Shown in pieces: positions 1 to 11,945 of a stretch of 64,000 nt of DNA. How positions within the stretch are numbered: the stretch's first letter is position 1; every line of letters starts with the position of its first letter. Source of the DNA: Strongylocentrotus purpuratus (Eukaryota; Echinodermata; Echinoidea; Camarodonta; Strongylocentrotidae). Below the pieces are notes generated by a model, which was given only the letters and a program-made list of their open reading frames with translations, made no database searches and was not told where the DNA came from. Position numbers and translations under genes: made by a program. The stretch is taken from the NCBI RefSeq assembly GCF_000002235.5, contig NW_022145611.1, forward strand, positions 8,376,242 through 8,440,241, read 5' to 3'.

Positions 1-1227
1 ATTGGCGATCCACGAAAGAAGTGCAGGCCGATAAGCTCTTCCAACTCTGTAATGGATTATCGAATTGCGTTTGTTCGCTCCATGTTGCGACAGACATCGA
101 GGGGGGGGGGGGGGGTGTTGCTAGAAAATTTTGAATGGGGTTGTTGAACCGATATTCCTGATAAGGAAGGCGAAAAATTGCCAACAAGCAGCAACGAAGT
201 GTCCTATTTGAAACTTGCTGACGAGTAGTAACCAAAACAAAAGACGAGAAATTGCATCAAGAACAAAAGGGGAGTTATCAATTCTTGAGATTTAAAATCC
301 AAAATGTACCGACTAAGGTTCCCATCTCAGATGCAATGTCAATGCCTTATTGTACTGTTTTACGAAATCATGGTCAGATGACGTAATATGTAGCACATTT
401 TAAAATTTGACGCTCAAGCTATTCAAATATTGTTGCCTAATATAAGGATGATTTTTCGAAAGTTTTTGCAGGGTCATACTTTTGTGCTATTTGCCGACAA
501 GCTCCTAAAATCACACATTTGCTAATTGTCGACAGAATTTTTTTAAAGTGATGTGGGAAGGGTTGAGACACCCCCCCCCCCCCCATCTCCCCTGTACCAA
601 TGCCCCCGTGTTCACCTCTTTTTTTTTTGTCCTTTGAAAAAATAATTTTCTACTCTAGGGAGATGATATGATTTGGTTGACCTTTTATTCATTTAACTGG
701 AAAAGATCTGCGTGTCAAATGTATAGCGTGCGATTATTAGGCGCTCTTTTTTCACGCTGGAATTCACCTTTTAAAAAAATTGTGTTGAAGGCTGAAATGA
801 AAATTTCGCCAGCCGTGGTTTAAGTGGATTTTACTCTCGACAGCACATCGTAGTTCGTATCCTTTCTGGGCTTCGTGTTCTTGCTTCTGAGGAAGGATAA
901 AAAAGAAATGAAATATTAAAAAGAAAAACTATAGAAATATGAACTCTAGGTTCATGGAGATATGTGAGTGCATATTGAGTGAGAAAAGTAGTGAGACAAA
1001 AACAAAAATTAAAGGGTTTGTAGAGAAATGACAAGTGTCAAAATAATAGGTTAATACAATCTTGTATTATCGCTTTGAAGTAACAACTTTTGATATGTCA
1101 TTCATTGAAAAACTCTTTGTAACAATTTGACAAGCGCGACATACGATAAATAATCTAAAATAAAGTGATAACGAACGCTAATTTGTATAACGTCCACGTA
1201 TTGTGAAGTGTTTTTGGTGGTGAATTG
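1..1227. other. Noncoding
   Basis: Poly-G at 101-115 and poly-C at 571-584. The only frame, at 831-1,034 on the minus strand, has no domain. No gene seen. Confidence 0.7.
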
Positions 1228-1545
1228 CCATTTGGTCGATAACCAGGTCTAATGATCATTTGATGGTGAGTATTTTTATGATTAAATGATTATCTGGCCA
1301 TATGTATAGTAGACATGATGGGCTTTAGACAAACTGGGAACTAGACCGACTGAAAATTAGAATAAATGAGCAATAGACCAAATGACTATTAGCCTAAATG
1401 GTCATTAGACCAAATTGAGATTAGACGAAATGATTATTCAACCATGTGGATAGTAGACGGGCTGGGTGTAGACCATATGGGAATAGACCAATTGGGTAGT
1501 AGACGAATTGGTTGTAGACCTAACGGCAATAAACCTTGTTGGTTA
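1228..1545. repeat. Degenerate minisatellite, period about 16 bp
   Basis: Units built on TAGACCAAATGGTCAT recur through the stretch, with variants such as TAGACGAATTGGT and TAGACCATATGG. The first units (CCAGGTCTAATGATCATTTG) are more diverged than the central ones. No coding frame spans it. Confidence 0.8.
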
Positions 1546-3040
1546 GTGTAACATTAAAAGGATTTAAAGAATGTTCAGTTTATCTAAATTAATTTTATCT
1601 AGAATCCAGGAAATCTGACAAAGAAATTCGGATTATTTTAAGCTTAGGCGTAGGAGGCGCAGGCTAAGTCTCTAATACTTTTTGCAAAAATCGAAATATA
1701 AAATCTTAAAGGAATAAATAAGTAATTTTAGGGAAAGGGGAGACCCCGAAAATGCAGTACAGACATTACTAACGAAAACACGGATTCCTAAAGTTATAAG
1801 TACCCGTATCATGATAGGACTTCAGTATTTATACCATGCTCACTGTCTTACTGATAATGGACTAACAAATAAAATATTATATCTTAAGAAACGTAAAATA
1901 AACTATGTGAGTCAAAATAATGATACAAAAACTCAGAACTGTAGATACTCGTAAAAAATGATCGTAAAAGAGCGGTCAAAATATAACTTAGAAAATTACT
2001 AGTTACACATGACTTTATTACAAATGCATAGACACCACTCTACAATTACATCAACATCCTCATTGTCTTAACTCCTTGCGAATTATTTAGAAAGACCTTT
2101 TCCTAATTATTCAAAACCTAGGGGCGGTGAAACTAATAACTGCAGGGCCATGAAGTGAAGATGACCTCTGTCCACGTGGCATTTTCTGTCGATAAAACCA
2201 GTGTATAATTATGTTACTTCGTGATCATGATATTGGAAGAACATTATTGGTTAGAAAATGTCAATATAAGTATAAGGATGTGTCATTCGCAAGCGAACGA
2301 TGATTAATGTTCACCTTTAGGCATCAAGTCATGAGATAAGCATCCATCTTATTCTGTCCTGTCATAGAAACTAGAACCTTATCAATCAAATTGTCCACTC
2401 AAGGATGCGACGGTGTCGTATTAAAACGAAGAAAAAAATGGTGAGAGTCTGAATATTATGTTGTTTTACTGAACTATAATGCTGATAGAGCTATAAATAT
2501 ACAGTATAATAGGGCGACGGCGCCTTTTTAAAAAAACATTTTTTAATACCAGACTGTTTTCAAGCTTACATTCCGCTTTTTGATAAGAAGATGAAAATGT
2601 CAAAAAGAGCAAGGTGCATCATTAATTTGTAGGAGTCTACAGAACGAAAGAAATAAATTAAGCTTCTACAAAGGTTTTTTCCTCCTATTGACTGGAGTAG
2701 ACATCACAAGCACAACAAAAATCTTGTTATCGCCACACAGTGCATGAATTTCGAGGAACTAACTCCATTGAATTTCCCTTCTCTCTTAAAAATGAACATG
2801 AGCATATTTCATTTTCTTAGTATCGCGACTCTTTCCATGAAACATGGCCTTTAGAGTTTAAATCTACTTACCATCTCTCGTCATAACGCTAAATAATCTT
2901 TTTGTATGGTCGTATATAAAGATCAGTGAGGGTGAAATGATATCTTTATTAAATGTAAAAGAAAAAAATCAATAAGCTGCCAATATACGCGGGAGTGAAT
3001 CATTCGCAGGGTTATGATACCATTGTTAATCATGATTCGT
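1546..3040. other. Noncoding
   Basis: AT-rich single-copy-looking sequence with no frame over 60 codons on either strand and no repeat that I recognise. Confidence 0.7.
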
Positions 3041-3072
3041 GCGTACGGTCAGTGGCGCCCGAAGCGCTATGG

Positions 3073-3102
3073 TCACGTGATCTCACACAGACAACCAATC
3101 AG
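3073..3102. promoter_or_regulatory. E-box plus CCAAT box in a CpG-rich patch
   Basis: TCACGTGA (3,073-3,080), a USF/bHLH-Zip palindrome, stands 13 bases before AACCAATCAG (3,093-3,102), the NF-Y consensus. The patch from 3,040 to 3,180 has many CG dinucleotides in an AT-rich setting. It looks like a core promoter, but no gene start could be attached to it. Confidence 0.4.
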
Positions 3103-3704
3103 CGACGCGCTGTTATACCCATCTCCGTGTGTCGCTTATTCATCGCTATTAAAGTGTTTCGTCGCGCATGAGAAGCGCATCAACACAGCCACATGAATAA
3201 AGCTTCCCAGTCAAACATGAAAATCACATTAAAAGACACCATAGCTGTAATCTCATTTGGAAGAATATTCGGGGTACTTGAGTATATACCGAAGGCGGAG
3301 GAAAGGGAGGAAGAGGGCTCGACGCAATAATTTTCTGGAGAAAAAAACCTTGGGGCTTTTCCCGCGTTGCCACCTCGAGTTGGATGAGGCAGAAGGCTTA
3401 GTCATCGCGTTCATTAAAATATGACGGCAGTCCTCGGTCTTCCTCGTATCTCTTTCGATGATGTGTTTCAAAATGCGAACCTCCTTGTTTTTCGAAATTT
3501 CATAGAAGAGATAGTCTCATACTTATTTTAGCTCCCTTTATCAAAATAGGACGCGAAGTAAGATGTTATTTTTAAGACTTTTACCCAAGTTAGATCGCCT
3601 CGAGGGTTTTCATTATTGGAATTTCTGCTTCAATAATTTATATTATATATAGGGTATTGCTATTGCGGCCAATGTTTTTTTTTGTATATTCTTAATGTTA
3701 TTTT

Positions 3705-3946
3705 AATCATCATCATCATCATCACCACCACCATCATCAGAAGTGTAGTGAATGACTTGTATCTGTGGATAACGATGTATTTTAATTTTTTGCTGCTGAT
3801 GCTGCCGTTGTTGTTATTGGTGTTGTTTTTGTTTTCGTCATCGTTATCGTCCGTGTTATTGCGGTTGGTGCTGTTTTTATTTCTTGTTTCATTTTGTTTC
3901 ATTTTGTTTTATTTTGTTTTATTTTGTTTTATTTTGTTTTCAATAT
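3705..3946. repeat. (ATC)n and (ATTTTGTTTT)n simple repeats
   Basis: (ATC) runs at 3,705-3,740 and a ten-base repeat ATTTTGTTTT/ATTTTGTTTC about six times at 3,888-3,946. Open frames through this stretch on both strands are a by-product of the repeats. Confidence 0.85.
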
Positions 3947-6780
3947 TGTATTTGGACTGTTTTATCACAGTCATGACAAAATGATGGCACACAAATCTTT
4001 TGAAATATTTCATTAATGTCGACATATCTTTGTTTATTAATTATTTATACCTGTCAGTCTAACATCCAATGACACATTCTCCATAAACATTAATTCTGAA
4101 GGAGGCTTTAGCATACATCTTTTGTTTTCTTTTCTCCTTAATAATACATTCATAAAGTCAACACGTACCGTCTGATCTGAGAGCGCCTAACCGAAATGCA
4201 ATCGATTTTTTCCCCTTCTGGTTGTTTTCATGTAAAAACGGACCCAATTTTCCAGCTGACTCATTCTACATGTCACGTTGACCCACCTTTCTCTCCTCCT
4301 CCTCCTACTCCTCTTTCTCCTCGAAGAGATGAAAAAAATTACCCCCAATGACAACACCTTTTCTAGAGAGAAAGAGAGAAAGAGCGCATCAGCATTTTAA
4401 GTAGATGACCCGTTTACCTCGTGTTCGCATTTTCCCTCGACACAATTGGCGCGGAAAAGCATCCATTTGCGCCGCATTACCCCAATTTTTCTGATCGGCA
4501 TACTGGACAAGGAAAGGTGATAGGCCCGGATTCATGAGGGGGGGGGGGGTGCTTTGTGGACGAATTGAGACCCATCTAATCTGTGAATGTATTAGGGCGT
4601 TGCTTAGTATAAAGGTAGGCAAGCGATTTTATTTCATGACGACAATTTTTGGATGGTTGATGCTGTTGTTGGTTTTGTTGCTGCTGTTGCTTTGATATAT
4701 ACTCCTTATTGCGAGGTGCTATACTTCAAAAGGTCTGAATCATAAAAGGCGTATATTTCAGAAAAAGTATATGGTGAATGCGATATCGTAAATAGTGATG
4801 TTAAGATGTTGGGAATGAGGAAGAAAAACAGGTGATATTATTGGTCATGTTCAATGTTTCTTGATGAGGGAATCGACACAAAATTAATGTGGAAGGCAGA
4901 AGCAATTATCTCAGGGAGAAAGCACACCATCATTCTGTCATAGTTCTTTCTTTTTATCTATCTATCTATCTTTTTTTTCTTTTCTTTTTTTCTTTTTTGA
5001 GTAATCCACACAAGCACAAGCTTTGCTTTTTAGTGGATTTCTCTATTCCTTTGAAATTCGACTTGATTTATGATATGCTTGTATATTTTATATCCTAGTA
5101 CAGCATGTTCTATGTTACATTGCAAAATGTCGTTTGATACTCATTTTATGTCAGCATTTTTCAAGTTTTGACGGATCCTGAATGGAAATCAAATTATTAG
5201 AATTGAATTCAATTCAATTCAAGATAGGAGACGTTTAAATCGCTGACTATTCAGACAGCGCGACAAAACAAGAAGGGCATGAATTTCTACACATTCCAAA
5301 ATCTCATTAACTTAGACGTCACTTTTTATAGGCCTTAATTAAGACCACTGTATTGTTAAAATGTCCTCTTAGGTCCAACCAAATTGTCCAAAATATGCAT
5401 TAGAAATAATAGGACACTTTCAGAAGTTTAACAAAACTATCCACTTCTCATCACAATATCTCATCAAAAACGGGGCAAACGAGGGGAAAATGAAGAAAGG
5501 AACAGAGAAAGAAAGAAATGGAAGAAAAGAAGCTATAAATTTGGCTTTCAGCACAAATTGAACTTTTTGAACTTGCGATCGATCCCATCGGCGAGATAAT
5601 GCGTGACTCTCGGATGACACGAAGGTGAGAAATAAACACCTTTTTCAGAACAAAAAGATTTGATGTCAGGAGTGATGCGGTCATGAAAAATTATCCAAGA
5701 GGTGCAACACCGGGACATCTAAGTTTCATCGGAGGATGAAATAAGAGAGAAGTCGGATAATTCCACGAGATAAATGAGAAATCCCGTCAGCATACGCACT
5801 ATATTTTGGTGCGCACATCGATTGCGCATCTCGTGATGACGACGGCCGTAAATATTGCAAGATGATTGCAAAACAGTAGTTGGATATCAGTAGGTCGCTG
5901 CAACTTCCCATCTCCCTATCGGCATTTCATTTTGTTGTTGATATTGTTGATGATGATTTCGTTGTTGTTTAAAACAGATTATTATTATGATGTTATGATT
6001 ATGTTGCTGTTGTCGTTCTTACCTTTTTTGGTGTGTTGATGGTATTGTGGATGTGTCTTTGTTACCCATTTCGTAAGGTCTTTCAACTTTTTTCCCCTCT
6101 TTTTTGTTGTTGCTTTGATGACATCAAAATTAAAAAGTGAAGTAACCGTTTTCATATTGGAAACTCCGCATTTGCATTGGGAATATGGCAAAAGGTGATT
6201 TAAAAAAAGAAGTGTTTACTATATCTCCATCTCATGGGGAGTATTCTGCGATTCCTACAATAATGGTCATTGTGAGAGTAATTATTGTGGCAAATTCAAC
6301 CACAATGGCATTTCGGCGTCCAACTAGGTCCGCAATTTGTCTCCTGGATTCGGAGTGGCAAATGCAGACTGATGTGTTGCCAATGGACATTAGCAAGATT
6401 GGTTATTGCATGTGCCGACCCCTCATATCTAGCGAAGTAAACAAACCACTTCCCTACGACACATCTACATTAAAACAAAACAGTTTGACAAAAAAAAAGG
6501 TGAGAATTTGAGTCATCATCATAGCGGTGAATTTGTTTTCACGAGGAAAAAGAAATAAAGATGAGAAAATAGGTCACGTAGAGGAAATATGAACAGCCAA
6601 CAACACAATGATGTGCAAAGGATGCACTTCTTAATTTCCTCGTATTGAGTTTATCTGATTTAACGGATATTCGTTTCATATTAAATTTTAAAAAGCGCGT
6701 AAAAAATCAACCATGCTCATCTTTCGCGGGTAACACTCTCTGTTTTATCACCTGATATTGGTGTGGAGCGCATCAGCGTT
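3947..6780. other. Noncoding with simple repeats
   Basis: Contains pyrimidine-rich and CTAT repeats at 4,947-5,000, poly-G at 4,538-4,549 in a GGCCCGGATTCATGAGGG context that resembles a MITE end, and GTTGTTGTTGAT repeats at 5,933-5,970. Short open frames have no recognisable domain. Confidence 0.65.
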
Positions 6781-6790
6781 GTGACTTGTC

Positions 6791-6804
6791 GTTCCCATAG
6801 CAAC
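6791..6804. promoter_or_regulatory. Perfect RFX X-box
   Basis: GTTCCCATAGCAAC fits the RFX-factor X-box consensus at every position. Such sites stand upstream of ciliary genes in animals (established). No coding exon was recognised downstream, so the target, if any, is unknown. It lies 300 bp before the 7.1-kb SINE and is not part of it. Confidence 0.55.
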
Positions 6805-7109
6805 ACTGGATGATTGTCTCTGCTCTGACTAAAACAAGACCTCAGGCAATGCAGTGGCAGTATTTTCCGTTTTCATATTTGAAAGCGTCTGTATCAACTG
6901 CTCATCTGCAGCAATGATACTGGCGGAAACTCCATTCAATTATCGTTTCAGTTTCTTCCTGTATCAATTTATAATAGAGGAGATATCAAACTTGACTGAC
7001 AAGTGGCATGTCCAAGTTTTAACTGCAGCACTTGAAGGGTTTGTAGAGGAGACGGTTTAGGTTTCCTTGGAGTTTTAAGAATATTTCTTCAATCTTTATA
7101 ATAATAAAG

Positions 7110-7385
7110 GTGTCGTGGTCTAGCGGATGTGTCACTGGGCTGTGGGTGATATGGTTCACGGTTCGATTCCCACCGCGACACTAATTTCCTTTGGCAAGAC
7201 ATTTTTTAAATATGCCACTCTCCACCCAGGTGAAGTTAATGGGTACCCGATAGGAAGAAATTCCTTGAATGCTTTAGTACCCTGTAATGGCAGCTCAGCT
7301 ACAGCCGGGGTAAAAATAATAATACCTTGTGTTAAGCGCAGTATATAGAGTATATTCACATAATAGGAACTGCGCCGTATAAATG
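7110..7385 (+). mobile_element. tRNA-derived SINE, full length
   Basis: The head is tRNA-like: box A TGGTCTAGCGG at 7,116-7,126, box B GGTTCGATTCC at 7,160-7,170, and ends GTGTCG / CGACAC (7,110-7,115 and 7,176-7,181) that pair as an acceptor stem. The body contains TTGGCAAGACA, GCCACTCTCCACCCAGG and CAGCTACAGCCGGGG, and the 3' end has a short AATAATAAT stretch then GCGCCGTATAAATGG. Two other copies in the window (32.6 and 62.4 kb, both reversed) share the GCCACTCTCCACCC block. Transcription would be by RNA polymerase III, with retrotransposition by a partner LINE. Confidence 0.85.
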
Positions 7386-7419
7386 GACCTGTTAGTGTTG
7401 TTATCTTTGATGAATCTAT

Positions 7420-7600
7420 ATTTTCTTCTTCTTCTTCTTCTTCTTCATAATTTTATGCAATAATAGCTTCGATCAGCCTTCGGGATGGGAGGAGGGAAGC
7501 AAACGCATGCATGGGATGCGAACGCCTCCTGGCAACATGTGGTTCCAAATTTATTGGTAACCAGTACTGTCCTTTACAGTGCCCCCCCCCCCCCCCGAAA
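7420..7600 (-). mobile_element. Possible GAA-tailed retroelement end
   Basis: A (TTC)8 run at 7,424-7,447 is followed by GC-richer sequence (CTTCGATCAGCCTTCGGGATGGG), which on the minus strand would be a body ending in a GAA tail, the same arrangement as the proven insertion at 9.6 kb. No target duplication was seen. A 15-base poly-C run is at 7,582-7,596. Confidence 0.35.
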
Positions 7601-9394
7601 ATACTTATACATTTATACAGACTTGTTGTTGATTAATTTTACCGACTGAACTCGGAGAGATTCATGAAAGGAACATTGGCCAAATTTATCACTTCCGGCT
7701 GCACATATTCTTCAAAAACGAAATAAATGGAAATAATTCACTGATAATGCAGTACAAGACAAGGCTTTAGATTAGACGTTAAAAGTAATTCCTTAAAAAT
7801 CAATTGAGTACCCATCATGGGCCCCGTAAGGTCAAGAAATTGTACTTTGGATGTTTATTCTTAGCGCGGTCGCGTTTGCACAACGGAATTTATTGCATCT
7901 CGTCATCACTATTATCATCCATCCCGGGTCAATTTTTTTTTTTTTTTTACCTCCCGAAAATCTCCGAGTACACCAAAGATAAGTCGATGTTATCCGATCC
8001 GAAGCTTTTCAGCGAGGCGGTGTAGAGTGTTCCGGAGGTCGACACGCGTCGCCGCAAATCGGGACACCTTTCCTCAAGCCTGAGATGAGTCAATTTTTTT
8101 TAGAAGGCGCGCGTCCGTTTTCATAGTTACTGCGCTTCCATTATGGCAGGAGCGCGGGCCCGGTGCGCATCACGTTTCCTAGTCCGATATGGAGAGATTG
8201 ATGTGTCGTAGACGCTGTGTAGGACAACAAACTTCAATCGTGCTATCAAAATCGAGGAGTGGAAACGTGCTCGTGTAAAGACGGGGAAAAGTGTTATTGA
8301 TCGGAAACTAAGCGATGAAATATAAGCGATTGATGAGGAAATACTCGAACTACGGTGGCAAGTTTTAGCGTGGCCGATGGGGGTCCTGAGCCCTCCCCCC
8401 CAAAAAGGGGGTTCCGCCTAAGTTCTATTTAAATGGGCGGGGATCTATTTTCGTTTATCTTAAAATGTGGCACACTTTTTAGGATAAAATATAAAGGGCA
8501 ATGTGGGTTCTACATTGCTTTATCAAAGTAAGACATCGTATTGACCTAAATTTCAAAAAGCATAAACCTAGAGAGCGCAAATTTATTGTGTTAGCTTAAG
8601 AAATTGATTTAAATTTTGAATTCACAAGTCAGGTGCAACTGAAAATTGATGCTTGGGGCTCTTTTTACCGAGAGTGGTTCGACCCAACGCACTTTACCTA
8701 TCATTATTTTTCTAAAGGTAATTTGATTGTGATTTCTATTGCAATTCTATTTTCGAAGTGCCTTATTTTGCGTCCGCTTGTGAAATTTGGCGAGATTCAA
8801 TATCCTTTTTTTCCTGAAACCTAGACAAAATGCGTTTTGCGAAAATTCATAGAGTTAGAGTGGGATTACACGAGAGAATAATTTGGATGCGATTGAGAGA
8901 CAGAAGAAACCAGGTCAAGAGAAATAAAGGAAAAAATGTCAAGAAAAAATAGAACAATCGTAGATAACAAATAAATAAACAAAGGTATTGAAAGTCTAAA
9001 GCATACAGAAAACTCTAACTGGGCGAGAGTAGATGTGGAATGTGTATAGAGTTGACTCGACGATCTCAGAAACATGAGATGTATCTTATCATAGTTACTT
9101 AAAATATATTATAACCAATGTCACACCTCCTGCAAATGATTGTATGTTGTAGATAATATACTGTTTATGTTTTTAATGAGACACACCTAAGGTGATGCAA
9201 TATTTCATTAAATCTGTGGAAAAATTGGCTAAGTATACATTTTTTTAAGGAAAGGTGAAAAATAATTTGTGGACCTTTTCTTTGTTTTTATGTTGGCATT
9301 GAAGAATATCATGCTATAATGTCTCCCGAAAAGAATTGCTCTTCAAAATATGACAAATACTATAGCTAATGGTTATGCACTACACCTTCATACA
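7601..9394. other. Noncoding
   Basis: A CpG-richer part at 8,020-8,290 (GTCGACACGCGTCGCCGC and GGAGCGCGGGCCCGG) stands out and may be regulatory. The rest is AT-rich with no coding support. Confidence 0.6.
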
Positions 9395-9575
9395 TCCCAT
9401 ATTCACATTTCTGTGTATAGTACGTGAAACTCTATCAAGACTGGGTCCATTTCTTTTCATTTTGATGATTCCAAAATCTCACATTATATACAGGTACTTG
9501 TCAATACATAAGCAGGCGTTCAAAATAATGTATCAAGACTATTCCTTTTATAATGCAATCGCATGACCTAACAGT
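9395..9575 (+). mobile_element. Older partial copy of the TTAA MITE family
   Basis: This stretch aligns to the right half of copy 1: TTTCTGTGTATAGT, CATTTTGATGATTCCA and AATGCAATCGCATGACC are shared in order. Identity is clearly lower than between copies 1 and 2, and no inverted ends remain. It ends about 25 bp before the tandem duplication that hosts copy 1. Confidence 0.7.
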
Positions 9576-9624
9576 ACTAACTCAACTTTATCTTGAAATG
9601 TCAAAAGAGAGAATTAACGAATAC

Positions 9625-9771
9625 TTCTTCTTCTTCTTCTTCTTCTGTACGTGCCATGTCCTGAGACGTTGGCGACCATGGAATACCACAACTCTCTGTC
9701 CCATATTTCTATGAAGTAATTCATTCTCCCGAGATCAATTCCACTTTCAGAAATCCCACTCCTTACTCCTT
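9625..9771 (-). mobile_element. 147-bp retroelement 3' fragment with GAA tail and 8-bp target duplication
   Basis: ACGAATAC occurs at 9,617-9,624 and again at 9,772-9,779, and the duplicate copy at 10.54 kb has the site only once. The insert starts with (TTC)7 on the plus strand, so on the minus strand it is a short body ending in a GAA-repeat tail, the form left by a 5'-truncated LINE or a SINE. No protein-coding frame is recognisable in so short a piece. Confidence 0.75.
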
Positions 9772-9849
9772 ACGAATACTAACGAAGACAACCTAACATA
9801 AACCCGAAAGCTTCCTGTAAACAGTTTAAAATTAGCATTTAATCATTAA

Positions 9850-10215
9850 AGGTAAAGACCAGTATTGGAAACACCCCAATTTCAAAAAATGAAATGGAAG
9901 CTCTCATTACCAATCATGTGAAAGAATATGTTTTGACTAATACATGATGATAAAAAATTTGCCGGGAAACCGCCTACTAATTCATATATTTGGTAAATTT
10001 GTTTCTCTCATGGTCTGTGAGAGATATAGGGTAGTCCCATATACATCTTTCTGTGTATAGTGCTTGTAACTTTACGAAGAATGGGCCAAATTTCTTATCA
10101 TTTTGATGATTCCAGAACCTTGCAGATGCTAGATGCTAGATGATCAACCTTTTCTGATCGATTCCACAACGTTTCTTTCACAATGCAATCGCGTGACCAT
10201 AACTGGTCTTTACCT
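9850..10215 (+). mobile_element. 366-bp MITE with TTAA target duplications (copy 1)
   Basis: Inverted ends AGGTAAAGACCAGT are perfect over 14 bases, and TTAA lies on both sides (9,846-9,849 and 10,216-10,219). The neighbouring duplicate at about 10,613-10,616 has the same flanks with no insert and a single TGAA, which confirms the boundaries. There is no reading frame for a transposase, so it is non-autonomous. TTAA duplication is typical of the piggyBac superfamily; the end sequence itself is not the usual CCC type, so the assignment is tentative. Confidence 0.9.
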
Positions 10216-10281
10216 TTAATGCAAACTGAAAGGCAGACGATCATTAAATAGGTCAAGTTAAACTAAGAATTGTGTCACATA

Positions 10282-10414
10282 CACAGTTAAAATTTTTGTG
10301 AACAAGTTGTTTAAAAGTTTAAACATTACAACCTCGGATTAACGGTTGACCTGATCTGAGAGTTGTTTAAAATGTTAAGCATCTCGAGTTGTTCAAAGCA
10401 GCATCTTTACTGTG
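10282..10414. mobile_element. 133-bp MITE with TA target duplications
   Basis: The ends CACAGTTAAA and TTTACTGTG are inverted repeats with one extra base on the left. TA flanks it at 10,280-10,281 and 10,415-10,416. The empty duplicate reads CACATGGAAAATAATC, so it lacks the insert and keeps one TG where TA would be. A TA duplication fits the Tc1/mariner superfamily; the element is far too short to code for a transposase. Confidence 0.82.
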
Positions 10415-10803
10415 TAGAAAATAATCGCGCTTTTCTTATTTTGAGGGTGAACTCAAAGCATTTTAACGTCTGGAAAAGACGTGTGCGGAATTACAAACCA
10501 TCTACAATCCTACAATAATGGAGTTTCAAAAGAGAGATTTAACGAATACTATAGCCACACATAAACCCGAAAGCTGTCTCTAAACAGTATCCCATTAAAA
10601 TTAGCATTTCATCATGAATGCAAACTGAAAGGCAGACGATCATTAAATAGGTCAAGTTAAACCAAGAATCGTGTCACATGGAAAATAATCGCTTCCTTAT
10701 TTTGAGGGTGATCTCAAAGCATTTTAACGTCTGGAAAATAGCTGGCGGAAAAGACGTGTGCGGAATTACAAACCATATACTAATCCTGCAATAATGGAAT
10801 TTC

Positions 10804-11239
10804 ACACGCAGTCTTTTGTAAAGACGGATGTGCATAGTGGCAGGATGCAGAGTTGGTATATATTTTTGTGTAAAATTAGGCAACGATTTGGATACAAATT
10901 TCGGTTTTAAATTGATATGTTTAACCTATATCGTGGTCAAAATTGCAATTGGGTATTTCACGAATGCCTGGAAACGGTTATATGAAAACAATGTGTCTTA
11001 ACTTACGTATGTTCTTGGTTTATTCGTATAATCGTATAAGTATTCCCTCATGTTCCAATATACAGTTCGGTATTATAACAAGAAAATACCTTTCTTAATG
11101 TGAATGTTGTATATTTAAAAAAAATGTTAAGCTATGTAGTACAGCTAGAGCTTGACAAAATAAGAATCGTTTTTCATAATACTGGTTCTGATGTCTCTCA
11201 CACTGTCTCGCGTTTTTGTTTCTCCATCTCTAACATAAT
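10804..11239. other. Noncoding
   Basis: AT-rich; no repeat or gene recognised after the end of the tandem duplication. Confidence 0.65.
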
Positions 11240-11945
11240 AATTATCTATATTCCTCTCGCTTTCTCCCTCCGTTCCTTCTCTTTCTCTGTCACTATCTCA
11301 ATATCCCAATATCTTCCTCTCTTTCCTGCCCCCCCCCCCCTCTCTCTCTCTCTGTCTTTCTTCCCAAATTTCCTCCATCTTTTCCCATGACTGTGTAAGT
11401 TTAATGCACCTAAATGTCTATTGAGAACATTTTCAATGACTTTTGAAGGATACTTAATACACAGCAGCAGTGAAGTTAAAGTGAGCATGAGTAATCCTAC
11501 CCTATACCTCTCTCAAAAACACGCACACAAACACACGCACACCCACACACAATTCTCTCTCTCTCTTTCTCTCCATTTACCTCACTTTATTTCTATTCTC
11601 TATTCTTCTATCTTTCTTTCTTCCATGATTTTTATATAACTTTCTCCTTCCCTCGCGTATCGTCTTTGTCGCTGTTTCTCCATCTATTATGAGAGTCATA
11701 ATGTATGTTTCTGCATCTACTTATTTATCTATAGCCATCTATCTACCTATATAATTAGGTTTATATATCTTTCTATCATATTCTTCTTCATCTCTATCTT
11801 TTTCCCTCTCTCTCTCTCTCCCTCTCTCTCTCTCTTTCTCTCTCTCTCCACCTACTCCCATGCCTAAGTTTAATGCACCTTTGTGGCTACCTACATACCC
11901 ACACGCCGGCAGTGGAAGTTAAGTGAGCATGAGTAATCGTAAAGG
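11240..11945. repeat. Dispersed duplicate with (CT)n tracts
   Basis: AAGTTTAATGCACCT followed by GCAGTG-AAGTTAA-GTGAGCATGAGTAATC occurs at 11,397-11,495 and again at 11,865-11,940, each time just downstream of a long (CT)n tract. The spacer holds CACA repeats and further (CT) tracts. Noncoding. Confidence 0.7.

Larger units (their letters stand above)
9600..10803. repeat. Tandem duplication: filled copy and empty copy
   Basis: Copy A (9,600-10,523) and copy B (10,524-about 10,803) share, in order, TCAAAAGAGAGA, ACGAATACT, CATAAACCCGAAAGC, GCAAACTGAAAGGCAGACG, AGGTCAAGTTAAAC, TTTTGAGGGTGA and GACGTGTGCGGAATTAC. Copy A is about 640 bp longer, fully accounted for by the three insertions listed separately. 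The duplication therefore predates all three insertions, or the copy without them was lost from none. Confidence 0.9.

Noticed and set aside
7110-7181. Functional tRNA gene
   Set aside because: Boxes A and B and the acceptor stem are good, but the anticodon arm is poor and the sequence continues into a SINE body shared with two other loci.
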